Part shown: positions 25,507 through 36,044 of the stretch, piece by piece | Position numbering within the stretch: the stretch's first letter is position 1 | Layout of the letters: the number at the start of each line of letters is the position of its first letter | From: Paenibacillus amylolyticus | GTDB taxonomy: Bacteria; Bacillota; Bacilli; Paenibacillales; Paenibacillaceae | Reading direction: 5' to 3' | DNA length: 64,000 bases | NCBI RefSeq assembly: GCF_003719335.1 | Contig: NZ_RIAS01000017.1 | Span: 1 to 64,000, forward strand | Translations under genes and position numbers: made by a program | Notes under the pieces: generated by a model | Seen by the model: the letters and a program-made list of their open reading frames with translations, nothing else | Told to the model about the DNA's origin: nothing | The model's database searches: none

Positions 25507-26445
25507 ATGATACTTGGAACAGATGCATCTTCATTGCTTGTCTACGAGGCGCTAGCAAGTGAACCTCGTTTAAATATTGTACGTTTGTTGCTAGAGAATA
25601 GGGAAATGCATATCAATGCGCTCGCCCAGGAACTTTATCTGAGCAAAGCCATTGTCAGCACACATGTTAGCAAACTGCAGAAGGCAGGCATTGTAGGTAG
25701 CCGAATGAAACGAGAGAACGGGGGAACCTACAAATATTGTTTTATCGTAAAAGAGTTCATGACAATTAATTTATCACCTTCAGTGCCTATTGATGCATCG
25801 TATTATGAAGTCTCTATACCCGTTGGGCATTATACGGATTACGAAGCATGGCCGACCTGCGGGCTCGCGACGACAACTCAGATGATCGGGCAATACGACA
25901 CACCCGCTTGTTTTATGGACCCTGATCGGGTTAACGCGGCAATTCTGTGGATGGCACGAGGTTTTCTCGAATATAAGATTCCCAATTATCTTCACAATGA
26001 TCAGCATCTTCGCGAGATTGAAATTTCACTTGAACTGAGTTCGGAAGCACCGAAAGTCAATGAAAACTGGCCATCCGATATTCGTTTTACTCTGAATGGG
26101 AATGACCTGGGTAGTTGGACAAGTCCTGGCGACTTCGGAGATCGAAAGGGCAAGCATACTCCGTTATGGTGGAAACTGGATGTCAACCAGTATGGTGTAT
26201 TAAAAGTACTCCGCATTAACGAGGAAGGTACGTTTATGGATGGTCAACCAATTTCAGATGTCAAGATCCGGGACTTGGATCTTCGAGCAGCTACCTATTG
26301 GACATTAGGGTTAAAACCCGAAGAGAGCGCAGCAGGCCGAGGGGGACTAACTCTATTTGGTAAGGGGTTTGGCAACTATGATCAGGACATTCTGATTCGG
26401 TATTATTATGATAATTCCCTAGAAAACAACACTTCAGAAGAATAG
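25507..26445 (+). CDS. ArsR-like winged-helix regulator with large C-terminal domain
   Basis: The protein has 312 residues. Residues about 5-90 form an ArsR-type winged helix (SEPRLNIVRLLLENREMHINALAQELYLSKAIVSTHVSKLQKAGIV). The remaining 220 residues form a separate, probably beta-rich domain with several Trp (ENWPSDIRFTLNG, HTPLWWKLDVN), which looks like a ligand module and not a typical metal-sensing ArsR tail. Being divergent from the GH51 gene, it probably senses an arabinose-derived ligand and controls abfA, by inference. The ATG at 25507 has AAAGGAAGTG just upstream; earlier in-frame starts lack a site. Confidence 0.75.
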   Translation: MILGTDASSLLVYEALASEPRLNIVRLLLENREMHINALAQELYLSKAIVSTHVSKLQKAGIVGSRMKRENGGTYKYCFIVKEFMTINLSPSVPIDASYYEVSIPVGHYTDYEAWPTCGLATTTQMIGQYDTPACFMDPDRVNAAILWMARGFLEYKIPNYLHNDQHLREIEISLELSSEAPKVNENWPSDIRFTLNGNDLGSWTSPGDFGDRKGKHTPLWWKLDVNQYGVLKVLRINEEGTFMDGQPISDVKIRDLDLRAATYWTLGLKPEESAAGRGGLTLFGKGFGNYDQDILIRYYYDNSLENNTSEE

Positions 26446-26529
26446 AATATGCAATTTGGTATCAACCTATATAAGAGCAGTGCATAAGCCAACTTAAATG
26501 AAGCATATACCCATTCCAGCGTTATGGTA

Positions 26530-26557
26530 TTGACAACGATTACATGGCTGGTATAGA
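26530..26557 (+). promoter_or_regulatory. Promoter with overlapping CcpA (cre) site, first beta-glucoside operon
   Basis: TTGACA (26530-26535), a 16-base spacer and TATAGA (26552-26557). Bases 26530-26544 match the cre pattern WTGNAANCGNWNNCW with one mismatch and cover the -35 box, so CcpA would block RNA polymerase when glucose is present. Confidence 0.65.
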
Positions 26558-26571
26558 ATACAGCTAAATAA

Positions 26572-26601
26572 GGAGTGTCACTGATTCGATCAGGCACCAC
26601 C
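26572..26601 (+). promoter_or_regulatory. RAT antiterminator sequence, first copy
   Basis: The 30-base element has the GTGT-ACTG-T-CAGGCA frame of ribonucleic antiterminator targets of the BglG/SacY/LicT family. Its 3' end overlaps the left arm of the following terminator. Confidence 0.8.
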
Positions 26602-26658
26602 ACAGTCTGGATATCACAAGTTTATTTTCTTGTGTACCGGCCCATGGTGGTGCTTTTT
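26594..26658 (+). terminator. RAT-controlled terminator before the antiterminator gene
   Basis: GCACCACCA (26594-26602) pairs with TGGTGGTGC (26645-26653) and is followed by five T. An inner CACAAG/CTTGTG stem is present. RAT folding would block this hairpin, giving autoregulation of the antiterminator. Confidence 0.85.
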
Positions 26659-26681
26659 GCATATATGGGGGTGAAAACATC

Positions 26682-27530
26682 ATGAGGTTCAAGAAATCGT
26701 TAAACAACAATATCGCCCTGGCAGAGGATGCTGAAGGTTGTGAAGTCATTGTCATCGGAACGGGGGTAGGCTTCAAAAAAGTAAAGGGACAGCCTATCGA
26801 GCAAAGCCAGATTCAGAAAACGTTCCGGATCGGCTCGAATGATAAATATCAGCGAGTTGAACAATTTCTCAGCGATATCCCTCTGCAAGTCATCGATATC
26901 ACCGATCAAATCATTGAAGAAGGCAGGGAGATGATCGGGAAAAAGCTGAATGATTCTATCCTATTAACGCTTGCGGATCATATCCATTTTGCTCTGGATC
27001 GTTTCAAAAAAGGTGTGGACATGCAAAATCCGCTACACTGGGATATTCGCCATCTGTATCCTGCAGAATACCGTGCTGGTGAATTGGCGGTACGCAAGAT
27101 CAATGAAGCTTTTCTGGTCGCATTGCCTGCGGGTGAAGCCAGCTCCATTGCCCTTCATTTTGTGAATTCGCAATTTGATTCGGGCACCATGAACCAGACG
27201 ATCAAGATTACACAGATGATCAATGACATTCTTGGGATCATGACCGATCATTTTGGAAGGGCACTGAATCAGGAGTCTGCTGACTTTTCCAGGTTTATCA
27301 CTCATCTGAGATACTTCATCGTTCGGCAAATGAACCGGGAAGTGCTCTCATTCAAGGATCAGCAGTTTTTATATGATGTATTGTCGGAACGATATCCAGG
27401 CAGCTTCCAATGCGCACTCAAAATCAAGGAGACGATGGAACAGCAACGCGGATTTGTAATTACTCCCGATGAGATGGTATACCTCATGATTCACATCGAA
27501 AGAGTAACATCCCGTACCGACACCGGTTGA
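26682..27530 (+). CDS. BglG/LicT-family transcriptional antiterminator
   Basis: The protein has 282 residues. The RNA-binding CAT domain covers about 1-55 (NNNIALAEDAEG). PRD1 follows with His100 (ADHIHFA), the same position as in LicT, and PRD2 covers about 172-282 with His in FITHLRY and MIHIERV. PRD phosphorylation by the PTS controls its activity: EII phosphorylates PRD1 and inhibits without sugar, and HPr phosphorylates PRD2. It is preceded by its own RAT and terminator, and a second RAT stands before the PTS gene downstream, so one protein can switch both. GGGGGTG precedes the ATG. Confidence 0.9.
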   Translation: MRFKKSLNNNIALAEDAEGCEVIVIGTGVGFKKVKGQPIEQSQIQKTFRIGSNDKYQRVEQFLSDIPLQVIDITDQIIEEGREMIGKKLNDSILLTLADHIHFALDRFKKGVDMQNPLHWDIRHLYPAEYRAGELAVRKINEAFLVALPAGEASSIALHFVNSQFDSGTMNQTIKITQMINDILGIMTDHFGRALNQESADFSRFITHLRYFIVRQMNREVLSFKDQQFLYDVLSERYPGSFQCALKIKETMEQQRGFVITPDEMVYLMIHIERVTSRTDTG

Positions 27531-27579
27531 CCTCATTACAGCTGTTGGAAGGTATGCCGTCACCAAATTAATTGAATAT

Positions 27580-27609
27580 GGAGTGTTACTGATACGATCA
27601 GGCACCACC
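27580..27609 (+). promoter_or_regulatory. RAT antiterminator sequence, second copy
   Basis: It differs from the first copy at only two of 30 positions (C/T and T/A). It overlaps the left arm of the downstream terminator. Confidence 0.85.
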
Positions 27610-27665
27610 AAATGTTTTCCGATTCCGCTACAGTAGCGGGGCGGGTTTACATTTGGTTTTTTTTT
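27607..27665 (+). terminator. RAT-controlled terminator before the PTS gene
   Basis: ACCAAATGT (27607-27615) pairs with ACATTTGGT (27649-27657), then nine T in total. A GC-rich inner stem (CCGCTAC/GTAGCGG) is present. Confidence 0.85.
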
Positions 27666-27687
27666 CGCCAAAAAAGGAGGAAGCAGC

Positions 27688-29643
27688 ATGAATCACCGGG
27701 AGTTGTCCAAAGAGATCATCCGATTATCAGGAGGGCAGGAAAATATTACGCAAGCCTGGCATTGTATCACTCGATTGCGATTTAATGTGCGTGAAGAAAA
27801 GAAAGTGCAGCTTGAACAGATTCGCGCACTGGATGGTGTTCTTGGAGCACAGTTCCAAAACGATCAGTTCCAGGTTGTGATTGGCAACAAGGTTGCAGCC
27901 GTCTATGAAGAGCTGGAGGAGCAGTTGAAACAAGCTGGTGCAACGGAGACAGAAGCAGAACCGCCGCGTTCAAGAGGTCTTAATGCCGTACTGGATACGA
28001 TCTCGGGAATTTTTACTCCGATTCTTCCAGCCATTGTAGGCACCGGGATGTTGAAGGGGATTCTCGCATTACTTGTTACCCTCGGAGCCATACAAGAGAC
28101 TAGCGGTGAGTATCAGATTTTGGCGTCCATAGCCAATGCGGCCTTTTATTTCTTGCCTTTCCTGCTCGCTGTATCGTCTGCACGGAAGTTTAAAGTCAAT
28201 GAATATATCGCCTTGACCCTTGCAGGCACATTGTTATATCCAACTATTTTGAATGCTTACTTGGAAAATCATCTGGAGCCGATTCGTTTTCTATCTCTGC
28301 CGGTGTCGATCGTTAATTACACCCAGTCTGTCATTCCTATTATTCTAGGAGTGTGGCTCCTCAGTTATGTACACCGCTGGGTGGATCGCTTCATTCCTGG
28401 TCCGGTTAAAGTCATTTTCACCTCAATGATTGTGTTGGTGATTACGGTTCCGATTCTATTAATCGCCATTGGACCACTGGGTAATTACATCGGTATTTAT
28501 CTGGAAATCGGTACATCCTGGCTCTTTGCTCACTCGGGCCCATTAACAGGAATTGTGCTGGGCGGACTTATGCCAGTGATTGTTATGACAGGTATGCATT
28601 ATGCGTTTTTCCCGGGAACATTACAGAACTTGAGCAAGCTCGGTTACGACGTGCTGTTACTGCCGCTTAACCTTGTAGCCAATATGAGTCAAGCTGGTGC
28701 CGTAATGGCGGTATTCCTCAAGACCAAAAACAAATCGATGAGATCTATTGCTTTATCCAGCGGCATATCTGCTTTTCTGGGCATCACAGAACCTGCAATC
28801 TATGGTGTGACGTTGAAGCTGAAAAAGCCGTTCTATGCTTCGATCATCGGTGGAGCAGCCGGCGGTGGATTTATTACAGCGGTAGGGCTGAAATGTTTCG
28901 GTTTTGCAGTGCCAGGTCTCTTGTCACTCCCTTTATACATTGGGCCAGATGGTGGCATGGCAAACTTCTGGTACGCGCTCATCGGTGTGGGCATCAGCTT
29001 CGTTGTTTCCTTCACAGTGACCTTGTTGCTCAAGTGGGATGAACCAACTACGCAGCAAACTGCTGGGGTAAGTTCCTCCGGGGGAGGAAGTGAAACCGAG
29101 TTAACAGAAGCAAAACCAACAGAGTCAACAAATCGGTCTAATCAAGTATCTACACCGTCTGTAACCGTTCGTTCGATTGAGGAAAAGAAAGGTGAAATAT
29201 TCAGCCCGCTTACTGGTGAACTGGTTTTACTCAAAGAATTGCCTGATCCTACGTTTGCAGAGGAAATGACGGGAAAAGGAATTGCAATTCATCCACAAGA
29301 AGGCCGTGTAACGGCACCTTTTGACGGAACGGTCACAATGATCGCGAAAAGCAAACATGCCATCATGCTGACTTCCTTCAGCGGAATCGACATTCTCATT
29401 CATGTTGGACTTAACACGGTGTCCCTGAAAGGAAAGTATTTTGAAGAGAAGGTTGTTATCGGACAACGAGTGAACAAGGGAGATTTACTGCTGGAGTTTG
29501 ATATCGAGAGCATTCAAGCTGCCGGTATTAATCTAATAACTCCTGTCATTGTAGCTAACACGCCAGATTATCTTGATGTAGTACCGGTTCAGGTGAAGGG
29601 GGTGATTCCAATGAATGAATTGCTGCTGCTCACCGTTCGTTAA
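27688..29643 (+). CDS. PTS beta-glucoside-type permease IIBCA
   Basis: This 651-residue protein takes up and phosphorylates a beta-glucoside at the membrane. The IIB domain comes first, with Cys26 (AWHCITRLRF), then a IIC domain of about ten helices (about 105-455), a Ser/Thr/Glu-rich linker (about 455-505) and a IIA domain with His557 and His572 (LIHVGLNTV). The order B-C-A is that of BglP/BglF. AAAAAAGGAGG precedes the ATG. It is followed by the matching 6-phospho-beta-glucosidase. The sugar may be cellobiose, salicin or arbutin; the sequence does not tell. Confidence 0.9.
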   Translation: MNHRELSKEIIRLSGGQENITQAWHCITRLRFNVREEKKVQLEQIRALDGVLGAQFQNDQFQVVIGNKVAAVYEELEEQLKQAGATETEAEPPRSRGLNAVLDTISGIFTPILPAIVGTGMLKGILALLVTLGAIQETSGEYQILASIANAAFYFLPFLLAVSSARKFKVNEYIALTLAGTLLYPTILNAYLENHLEPIRFLSLPVSIVNYTQSVIPIILGVWLLSYVHRWVDRFIPGPVKVIFTSMIVLVITVPILLIAIGPLGNYIGIYLEIGTSWLFAHSGPLTGIVLGGLMPVIVMTGMHYAFFPGTLQNLSKLGYDVLLLPLNLVANMSQAGAVMAVFLKTKNKSMRSIALSSGISAFLGITEPAIYGVTLKLKKPFYASIIGGAAGGGFITAVGLKCFGFAVPGLLSLPLYIGPDGGMANFWYALIGVGISFVVSFTVTLLLKWDEPTTQQTAGVSSSGGGSETELTEAKPTESTNRSNQVSTPSVTVRSIEEKKGEIFSPLTGELVLLKELPDPTFAEEMTGKGIAIHPQEGRVTAPFDGTVTMIAKSKHAIMLTSFSGIDILIHVGLNTVSLKGKYFEEKVVIGQRVNKGDLLLEFDIESIQAAGINLITPVIVANTPDYLDVVPVQVKGVIPMNELLLLTVR

Positions 29644-31200
<1,557 letters not shown>

Positions 31201-31285
31201 ACGTTCGAAATTTGGAATTTATACTCCTTAACCTACTAAACGAATAGATACGAATTGATTAGTATATCGTCATGCAACGCAGAAG

Positions 31286-31316
31286 AAGGAGGGCCTATAC
31301 AGGCCGCTCCTTTTTT
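31286..31316 (+). terminator. Intrinsic terminator of the first beta-glucoside operon
   Basis: AGGAGGGCCT pairs with AGGCC-G-CTCCT around an ATAC loop, then a T-run. Confidence 0.85.
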
Positions 31317-31372
31317 GTTATCTGAGTATGAAGCCGTAATCATAGATACACCAATTTAAGAAAGCAAGTTTA

Positions 31373-32284
31373 TTACGCTTTGGATTTTAATTTACGGAAT
31401 TCCGTGGGGCTGAGCTGCGTCCATTTTTTAAACTGCCTGCTGAAATGGGACAGATTTTTGTACCCCAAACGCAGGGCTATCTCAGTCAAGGATATCTCAG
31501 GCTGTTGCAGCAGCATCTTGGCTTCTTGCAGCTTCAGATCGGACAGATACTTTCGCGGAGACATATGGTAGATTTTTTGAAATATCTCCAATCCATAGTT
31601 AGGACTGATTCCTAACGATGCGATGATCGGTTGAATATGAACCGTATCATCCTCGTCTGCGTCACCGTTTTTTTCGCGCACTTGTTGTCTGAAATGACTT
31701 TTGATGGCCTCAGCAATTTCACGGGCATGTTTGGCCGTGGTCATCGACTGATTCGCATGCGTTTCTGTGTTCACAGGTTGTAAGTCGATTAAGATCCCCA
31801 ACAATTCAAACAGAACGATTTGTGCTCTCAATTTAGCTTTGGATACCGTCATATCCGGATCGTCAAAAAGATCAATCCATTGCTGAATACAAGCTCTTAG
31901 CCGGCTATAAGACGGATTGGAAGGGGTATACACCCAGTCACAATTCTTCATGATTTTCATACGCAACGCAGGCTCATCTACATCGAAATGTGCACAGAAA
32001 TAGGTCATTGACGAAGCTGAAAAGTTCGTGTTTGTGTGTTCAAAGCCAGGAGGGATGAGAAGAATATCCTCACAATGTACCTCATAAGACTCGCTCTCCA
32101 GTTTTGTTTCCTGCACTCCATCCAGCACAATTAAAATTTCAAAAGCATGGTGAAATTCTTTTGTCGTAGCCCATCCGGAACGAACCGTCTGTTTGTGAGC
32201 ACCGAAAAAACGTATATTCCAATCAATCCGTGGAAGAAGGTCTGTTCTGTCACCCACCATATAATCCTGATTATTCATTTCCAT
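31373..32284 (-). CDS. AraC-family transcriptional regulator
   Basis: The protein has 303 residues. An N-terminal cupin-like sensor covers about residues 25-110 (FHHAFEILIVLDGVQETKLE, then ILLIPPGFEHTN). A C-terminal double helix-turn-helix covers about 200-300, with SPRKYLSDLKLQEAKMLL and the conserved GYKNLSHFSRQFKKWTQLSPTEFRK. It is divergent from the GH43-MFS operon and is its likely activator, probably with a xylo- or arabino-oligosaccharide as ligand (inference). GGTGG is about 12 bases from the ATG at 32284; the Met at 32278 is an alternative start. Confidence 0.9.
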   Translation of the reverse strand: MEMNNQDYMVGDRTDLLPRIDWNIRFFGAHKQTVRSGWATTKEFHHAFEILIVLDGVQETKLESESYEVHCEDILLIPPGFEHTNTNFSASSMTYFCAHFDVDEPALRMKIMKNCDWVYTPSNPSYSRLRACIQQWIDLFDDPDMTVSKAKLRAQIVLFELLGILIDLQPVNTETHANQSMTTAKHAREIAEAIKSHFRQQVREKNGDADEDDTVHIQPIIASLGISPNYGLEIFQKIYHMSPRKYLSDLKLQEAKMLLQQPEISLTEIALRLGYKNLSHFSRQFKKWTQLSPTEFRKLKSKA

Positions 32285-32600
32285 TTAATTGAATCCACCT
32301 TTGATAAGGGTAAATTAATCTGTACTGACACCATCGAATTGATCGATTTATTGAGCTTATACTATGTATCAAGTGATGAGAAACCGCTTTCCTGACAGGG
32401 ATTGCTCTTTATTGAACGAATGCCTCTGTTATTATAGCCAAAGCCGTGATCGTGATCAATGAACATATATTTTGAGACTTCAAGCAGAGAAATGGGTAAA
32501 CTCACATGCCAGGAAAAAGAAAGCGCTTCTTTGTAATCGCTCCAGTTAGAGCAAGCTTACTAAGAATAATCACAATTTTACATCTGAAAGGAGAATGAAT
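32285..32600. promoter_or_regulatory. Divergent control region of araC and the GH43 operon
   Basis: This 316-base stretch holds no gene. It contains a cre-like GAAAGCGCTTC at 32519-32529, within the larger AGAAAGCGCTTCTT (32518-32531), two to three mismatches from the CcpA consensus and about 70 bases before the GH43 start. A clear AraC operator is not seen. Confidence 0.4.
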
Positions 32601-34259
32601 ATGAACCGTATTATCAATCCAGTCATACCGGGCATGGCTCCTGATCCATCCATTATTCGTGTGGATGAAATGTATTATATCGCAACCTCTACTTTTCATT
32701 GGAATCCTGGAATTCAACTGTTTCAGTCCCGTGATCTGGCGAATTGGGAGCAAATCGGATCAGCTTTGAACAAAGGTGAGATCAATCTGCGCGGAACCAA
32801 TACACCGGCTGGTATCTGGGCTCCGCATCTGTCTTACGATGCTGCCAGTCAAAAATATTGGTTAACCTTTTCCCATATGGTCAATATGGCTGGGCGAGAA
32901 TTTAACGCTGACTCTTATATCATGTGGGCAGAAGATATTAGAGGTCCTTGGTCAGAACCGGTTTATCTCACTTCCATTGGATTTGATCCTGCTCTATATC
33001 ACGATGATGACGGTAAACATTATGTTGCCATTCTGGAATGGGAGACTCGCACGGGGTACCAGGCTCCGGGGCATATTGTCATTGCCGAGTTGGATATGGA
33101 TACTGGAAAAATCATCGGTGCATGGCACCGGGTAACGAAAGGTTTCACGACACGAGGGTGTGCAGAAGCACCACAACTATACAAACGCAATGGATACTAT
33201 TACTTGCTTTTGGCAGCTGGTGGAACAGGTTATGCGCATGGTGTCGAGATTGGACGCTCGAAACATGTCTTTGGTCCTTACGAGCCGCATCCATCTGGAG
33301 AGCCAATCATTACTTCTTCACCGCAGCATTTATTTTCACTCGGTGATCCGGATGCAGGACATTTTGAGATGTATAATCCGAACTCTATCATGCAAAAAGC
33401 AGGTCACGGATCATTAGTGGAAACGCATACCGGCGAGTGGTATATCGCACATTTAATGTCGCGCCCATTGGGGGATAAACTTCTCAATCCGCTAGGGCGA
33501 GAGACTTCCATTCAGAAGATGCAGTGGACAGAGGATGGATGGCTGCAGATGAAAGACGGCTCCAATGTGGCGAAAATGGAAACCGAAGGCATGGCAGGTT
33601 TATTGGGTGCAGGCTCGGTGTCTCATGATGTGTTCGACGACTTTGATCAGCAAAAGCCAAGACTACATTTTATGACACCTTATCGTGAGCAGCAAGAGGA
33701 ATGGGTGAATACAACGGAACGTCCAGGTTATTTGCGGATACACGGACAAAATTCCTTGTTTTCACAAGTCAATCCATCCATAATGGCGACACGAGCTACA
33801 TCTTTCAAGTATGAGTTGAAGACGCATGTGCAGTTTCATGCAGATCACTATTCCGAAACGGCTGGCATGGGACTTTATTATGATTCAAATAACTGGTTAT
33901 ACGTGCATCTGACATATTCCGAAAGGGCTGAGAGAATGATCCTCACGGTACTTCAGGCTAAACTTGGGGAGCGTATGGAGTATGTCCATCATCAGGTGCC
34001 TGTGCCTGAACAACAGGCAGATCTTAAACTGGTTTACAATGAAGGTTTTGCAGACATTTCATATCGTTTTGAAGAGCAGATGGAGTGGCAAGTACTGCTG
34101 AAGGCAATCGATGTATCGTATTTGTCGGATGAAGGCGTTAATGGTGAGCCGGGTGAAATTGGTGGCTTTACAGGATTATTTAATTTTATTGGCTCTGTGG
34201 ATGCCCACCAGCATGATTCATTTGCAGATTTTAAATATTATTGCGTTAAAAATGAATAG
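32601..34259 (+). CDS. Beta-xylosidase/arabinofuranosidase, glycoside hydrolase family 43
   Basis: The protein has 552 residues and no signal peptide, so it is intracellular. It has a five-bladed propeller: the general base Asp in MAPDPSIIR, the pKa-modulating Asp in GFDPALYHDDDG and the acid Glu in CAEAPQLYK. A C-terminal beta-sandwich (about 340-552) is typical of xylan 1,4-beta-xylosidases of this family. The ATG at 32601 is chosen because GAAAGGAG (32586-32593) is 7 bases upstream; the ATG at 32595 would be too close. The MFS transporter follows by 21 bases, so the pair imports and cleaves xylo- or arabino-oligosaccharides, by inference. Confidence 0.9.
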   Translation: MNRIINPVIPGMAPDPSIIRVDEMYYIATSTFHWNPGIQLFQSRDLANWEQIGSALNKGEINLRGTNTPAGIWAPHLSYDAASQKYWLTFSHMVNMAGREFNADSYIMWAEDIRGPWSEPVYLTSIGFDPALYHDDDGKHYVAILEWETRTGYQAPGHIVIAELDMDTGKIIGAWHRVTKGFTTRGCAEAPQLYKRNGYYYLLLAAGGTGYAHGVEIGRSKHVFGPYEPHPSGEPIITSSPQHLFSLGDPDAGHFEMYNPNSIMQKAGHGSLVETHTGEWYIAHLMSRPLGDKLLNPLGRETSIQKMQWTEDGWLQMKDGSNVAKMETEGMAGLLGAGSVSHDVFDDFDQQKPRLHFMTPYREQQEEWVNTTERPGYLRIHGQNSLFSQVNPSIMATRATSFKYELKTHVQFHADHYSETAGMGLYYDSNNWLYVHLTYSERAERMILTVLQAKLGERMEYVHHQVPVPEQQADLKLVYNEGFADISYRFEEQMEWQVLLKAIDVSYLSDEGVNGEPGEIGGFTGLFNFIGSVDAHQHDSFADFKYYCVKNE

Positions 34260-34280
34260 CATCTAGAGAGGAAGTAGGAC

Positions 34281-35525
34281 ATGAATACCCGAACAATCCC
34301 GCTAAAACGTTTGATTCCAGGTTTAATCATTGGACCAGCCACTTGGCTGGGACCATACATTGCGATGTCTAGTTTATTTTTGCCGGCTCTGATCCAGCAT
34401 CTGGATGCGGCGAATAAAATTAATATTTTAGCCCTTTTCTCAGCGCTCGGCATGATTGTAGCCGCTGTATCCAACATGGCAGCCGGTTATTTGTCAGATC
34501 GTACAAGATCGCGTTTTGGAAAGAGAACCCCTTGGCTCGTTGCTGGATCGTTTGTATTTATGTTAGCCATGATCTTTGCCTCCATGAGTCCGAACGTGCC
34601 GATGTTACTCCTTAGCTGGATGATTGGCCAAGTGGCATTAAACTTCATTGTAGCACCGATGGTTGCCTGGATTGATCTGGCTCCAGAAGGTGGAAAAGGC
34701 TCTGCGTCATCAGCCTACGGTGGCCTGGGTATGGCTCTGGGCAATAACGGATTCACCATTCTGGCCGCTTTCTTTTTGGGTCAATTCAGATTGGGCTTTA
34801 TCATTTTTGGTATCATCACATTTGTGGGTACACTTATTGCAGCATTAATTGCCCGTGAGCCATCCAATCTGCATGAAACAACGGACAGAGAGGATTCATC
34901 GACTCGCCAGAAACTGTCCCTGAAAGAGGCGATGGCCGTTTTTCCAAAATGGTCTGTTGGCCGAGACTATTACTTGGCTCTCATCGGTAAGTTATCCCAA
35001 GGGATCGGAAACTTTGCCATTACAGGGTATCTTCTCTTTATCATGACAGACTTTCTTCAGAAGGATAACACATCCACACAGCAGTCCATACAGTTGATCA
35101 ATATTATTATGTTGATTTTCGGAATACTGATGGGATTTATTGCAGGACCGCTATCGGACAAGTTTAATGTATTAAAGTATCCTGTCGGGCTGTCTACCAT
35201 ATCTTTGGGTGTTGGTGCACTGAGTTTGTACTTTTTGCAAAATGATACAGGAATAATTATCTATGCCTTTTTAGCTGGCTTAGGAATGGGAATATGGAAC
35301 TCCCTGGACAATTTGTTGAACCTCAACGTTATTCCTGACAAAAACCGTGTTGGTTTATTTCTGGGTATCTATAATCTAGGTAATACGTTGACACAGGCCA
35401 TTGCGCCAGTAATCGCAGCTTTTTTGATCTCACAGATCGGATTCTCGTCCATCTTTATGCTGTCATTTGTTCTGTCTATCTTTGGAGGAATCTGTATTCT
35501 GATGATCAAGTCAGTATCCAGATAA
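34281..35525 (+). CDS. MFS transporter, SLC45-like sugar symporter group
   Basis: The protein has 414 residues and about twelve membrane helices. The loop between helices 2 and 3, YLSDRTRSRFGKRTPWL, resembles the SLC45/GPH-type sugar transporters. A second copy of the DRxG-type loop occurs in the C-terminal half (GPLSDKFNVLKYPVG). AGAGAGGAAG precedes the ATG. It follows the GH43 gene in the same direction with 21 bases between and is likely its oligosaccharide importer. Export cannot be excluded from sequence alone. Confidence 0.85.
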   Translation: MNTRTIPLKRLIPGLIIGPATWLGPYIAMSSLFLPALIQHLDAANKINILALFSALGMIVAAVSNMAAGYLSDRTRSRFGKRTPWLVAGSFVFMLAMIFASMSPNVPMLLLSWMIGQVALNFIVAPMVAWIDLAPEGGKGSASSAYGGLGMALGNNGFTILAAFFLGQFRLGFIIFGIITFVGTLIAALIAREPSNLHETTDREDSSTRQKLSLKEAMAVFPKWSVGRDYYLALIGKLSQGIGNFAITGYLLFIMTDFLQKDNTSTQQSIQLINIIMLIFGILMGFIAGPLSDKFNVLKYPVGLSTISLGVGALSLYFLQNDTGIIIYAFLAGLGMGIWNSLDNLLNLNVIPDKNRVGLFLGIYNLGNTLTQAIAPVIAAFLISQIGFSSIFMLSFVLSIFGGICILMIKSVSR

Positions 35526-35566
35526 GTCTTGAAGTCTAAGAAAAAAAATCAATAAACCATTTTAAA

Positions 35567-35602
35567 TTGACATATCGCAAAAGATCGATATAATAATGAT
35601 TA
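35567..35602 (+). promoter_or_regulatory. Promoter with embedded ArsR-type operator and no leader
   Basis: TTGACA (35567-35572), a 16-base spacer and TATAAT (35589-35594). ATATCG (35572-35577) and CGATAT (35586-35591) form an inverted repeat with an 8-base spacer inside the promoter. The expected transcript start (about 35600-35602) falls on the ATG at 35602. Confidence 0.7.
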
Positions 35603-35904
35603 TGAATCCAATTGACATTTTAAAAGCTGTCTCGAATGAATCCAGGTTTCAGATCTTACAATGGCTCAAAGAACCTTACGAGCATTTCAAACCCCATGAA
35701 GGAGTGGATATGAACGAAATAGGGGTGTGTGTAAGTCAAATAACCGACAAGCTTAACATGACACAGTCAACGGCTTCCCAGTATCTTACGATATTGCAGC
35801 GGGCAGGGCTGATCACAACAAAACGGATAGGCAAATTTACGTATTATCAGAGAGACGAGGAAGCGATAGCTGAATTTACTCGTTATATGATGAGTGATAT
35901 GTAA
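35602..35904 (+). CDS. ArsR-family transcriptional regulator
   Basis: The protein has 100 residues, a short ArsR winged helix (IDILKAVSNESRFQILQWLKEP, then NMTQSTASQYLTILQRAGLI). One Cys occurs in EIGVCVSQ, but no clear metal-binding CxC motif is seen, so it may sense something else. ATG codons occur at 35596 and 35602. Neither has a ribosome site, and the promoter -10 ends at 35594, so the mRNA is probably leaderless, starting at 35602. The operator inside the promoter points to autorepression. The MFS gene downstream is the likely target. Confidence 0.85.
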   Translation: MNPIDILKAVSNESRFQILQWLKEPYEHFKPHEGVDMNEIGVCVSQITDKLNMTQSTASQYLTILQRAGLITTKRIGKFTYYQRDEEAIAEFTRYMMSDM

Positions 35905-35911
35905 GTTGCAG

Positions 35912-35942
35912 CTGAGTTCTTACCAAGAATTCAGTTTTTTTT
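35912..35942 (+). terminator. Intrinsic terminator after the arsR gene
   Basis: CTGAGTTCTT pairs with AAGAATTCAG (one G-T pair), then eight T. It separates the arsR gene from the MFS gene. Confidence 0.85.
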
Positions 35943-36044
35943 CAGCCCATTATATCGACAATTCTTAATATGTCATTCTGTGATTATGTATATCTACAAT
36001 TTCAGATATATCATTTTATTAATTTATCAAGGAGTGGTGTTCAA

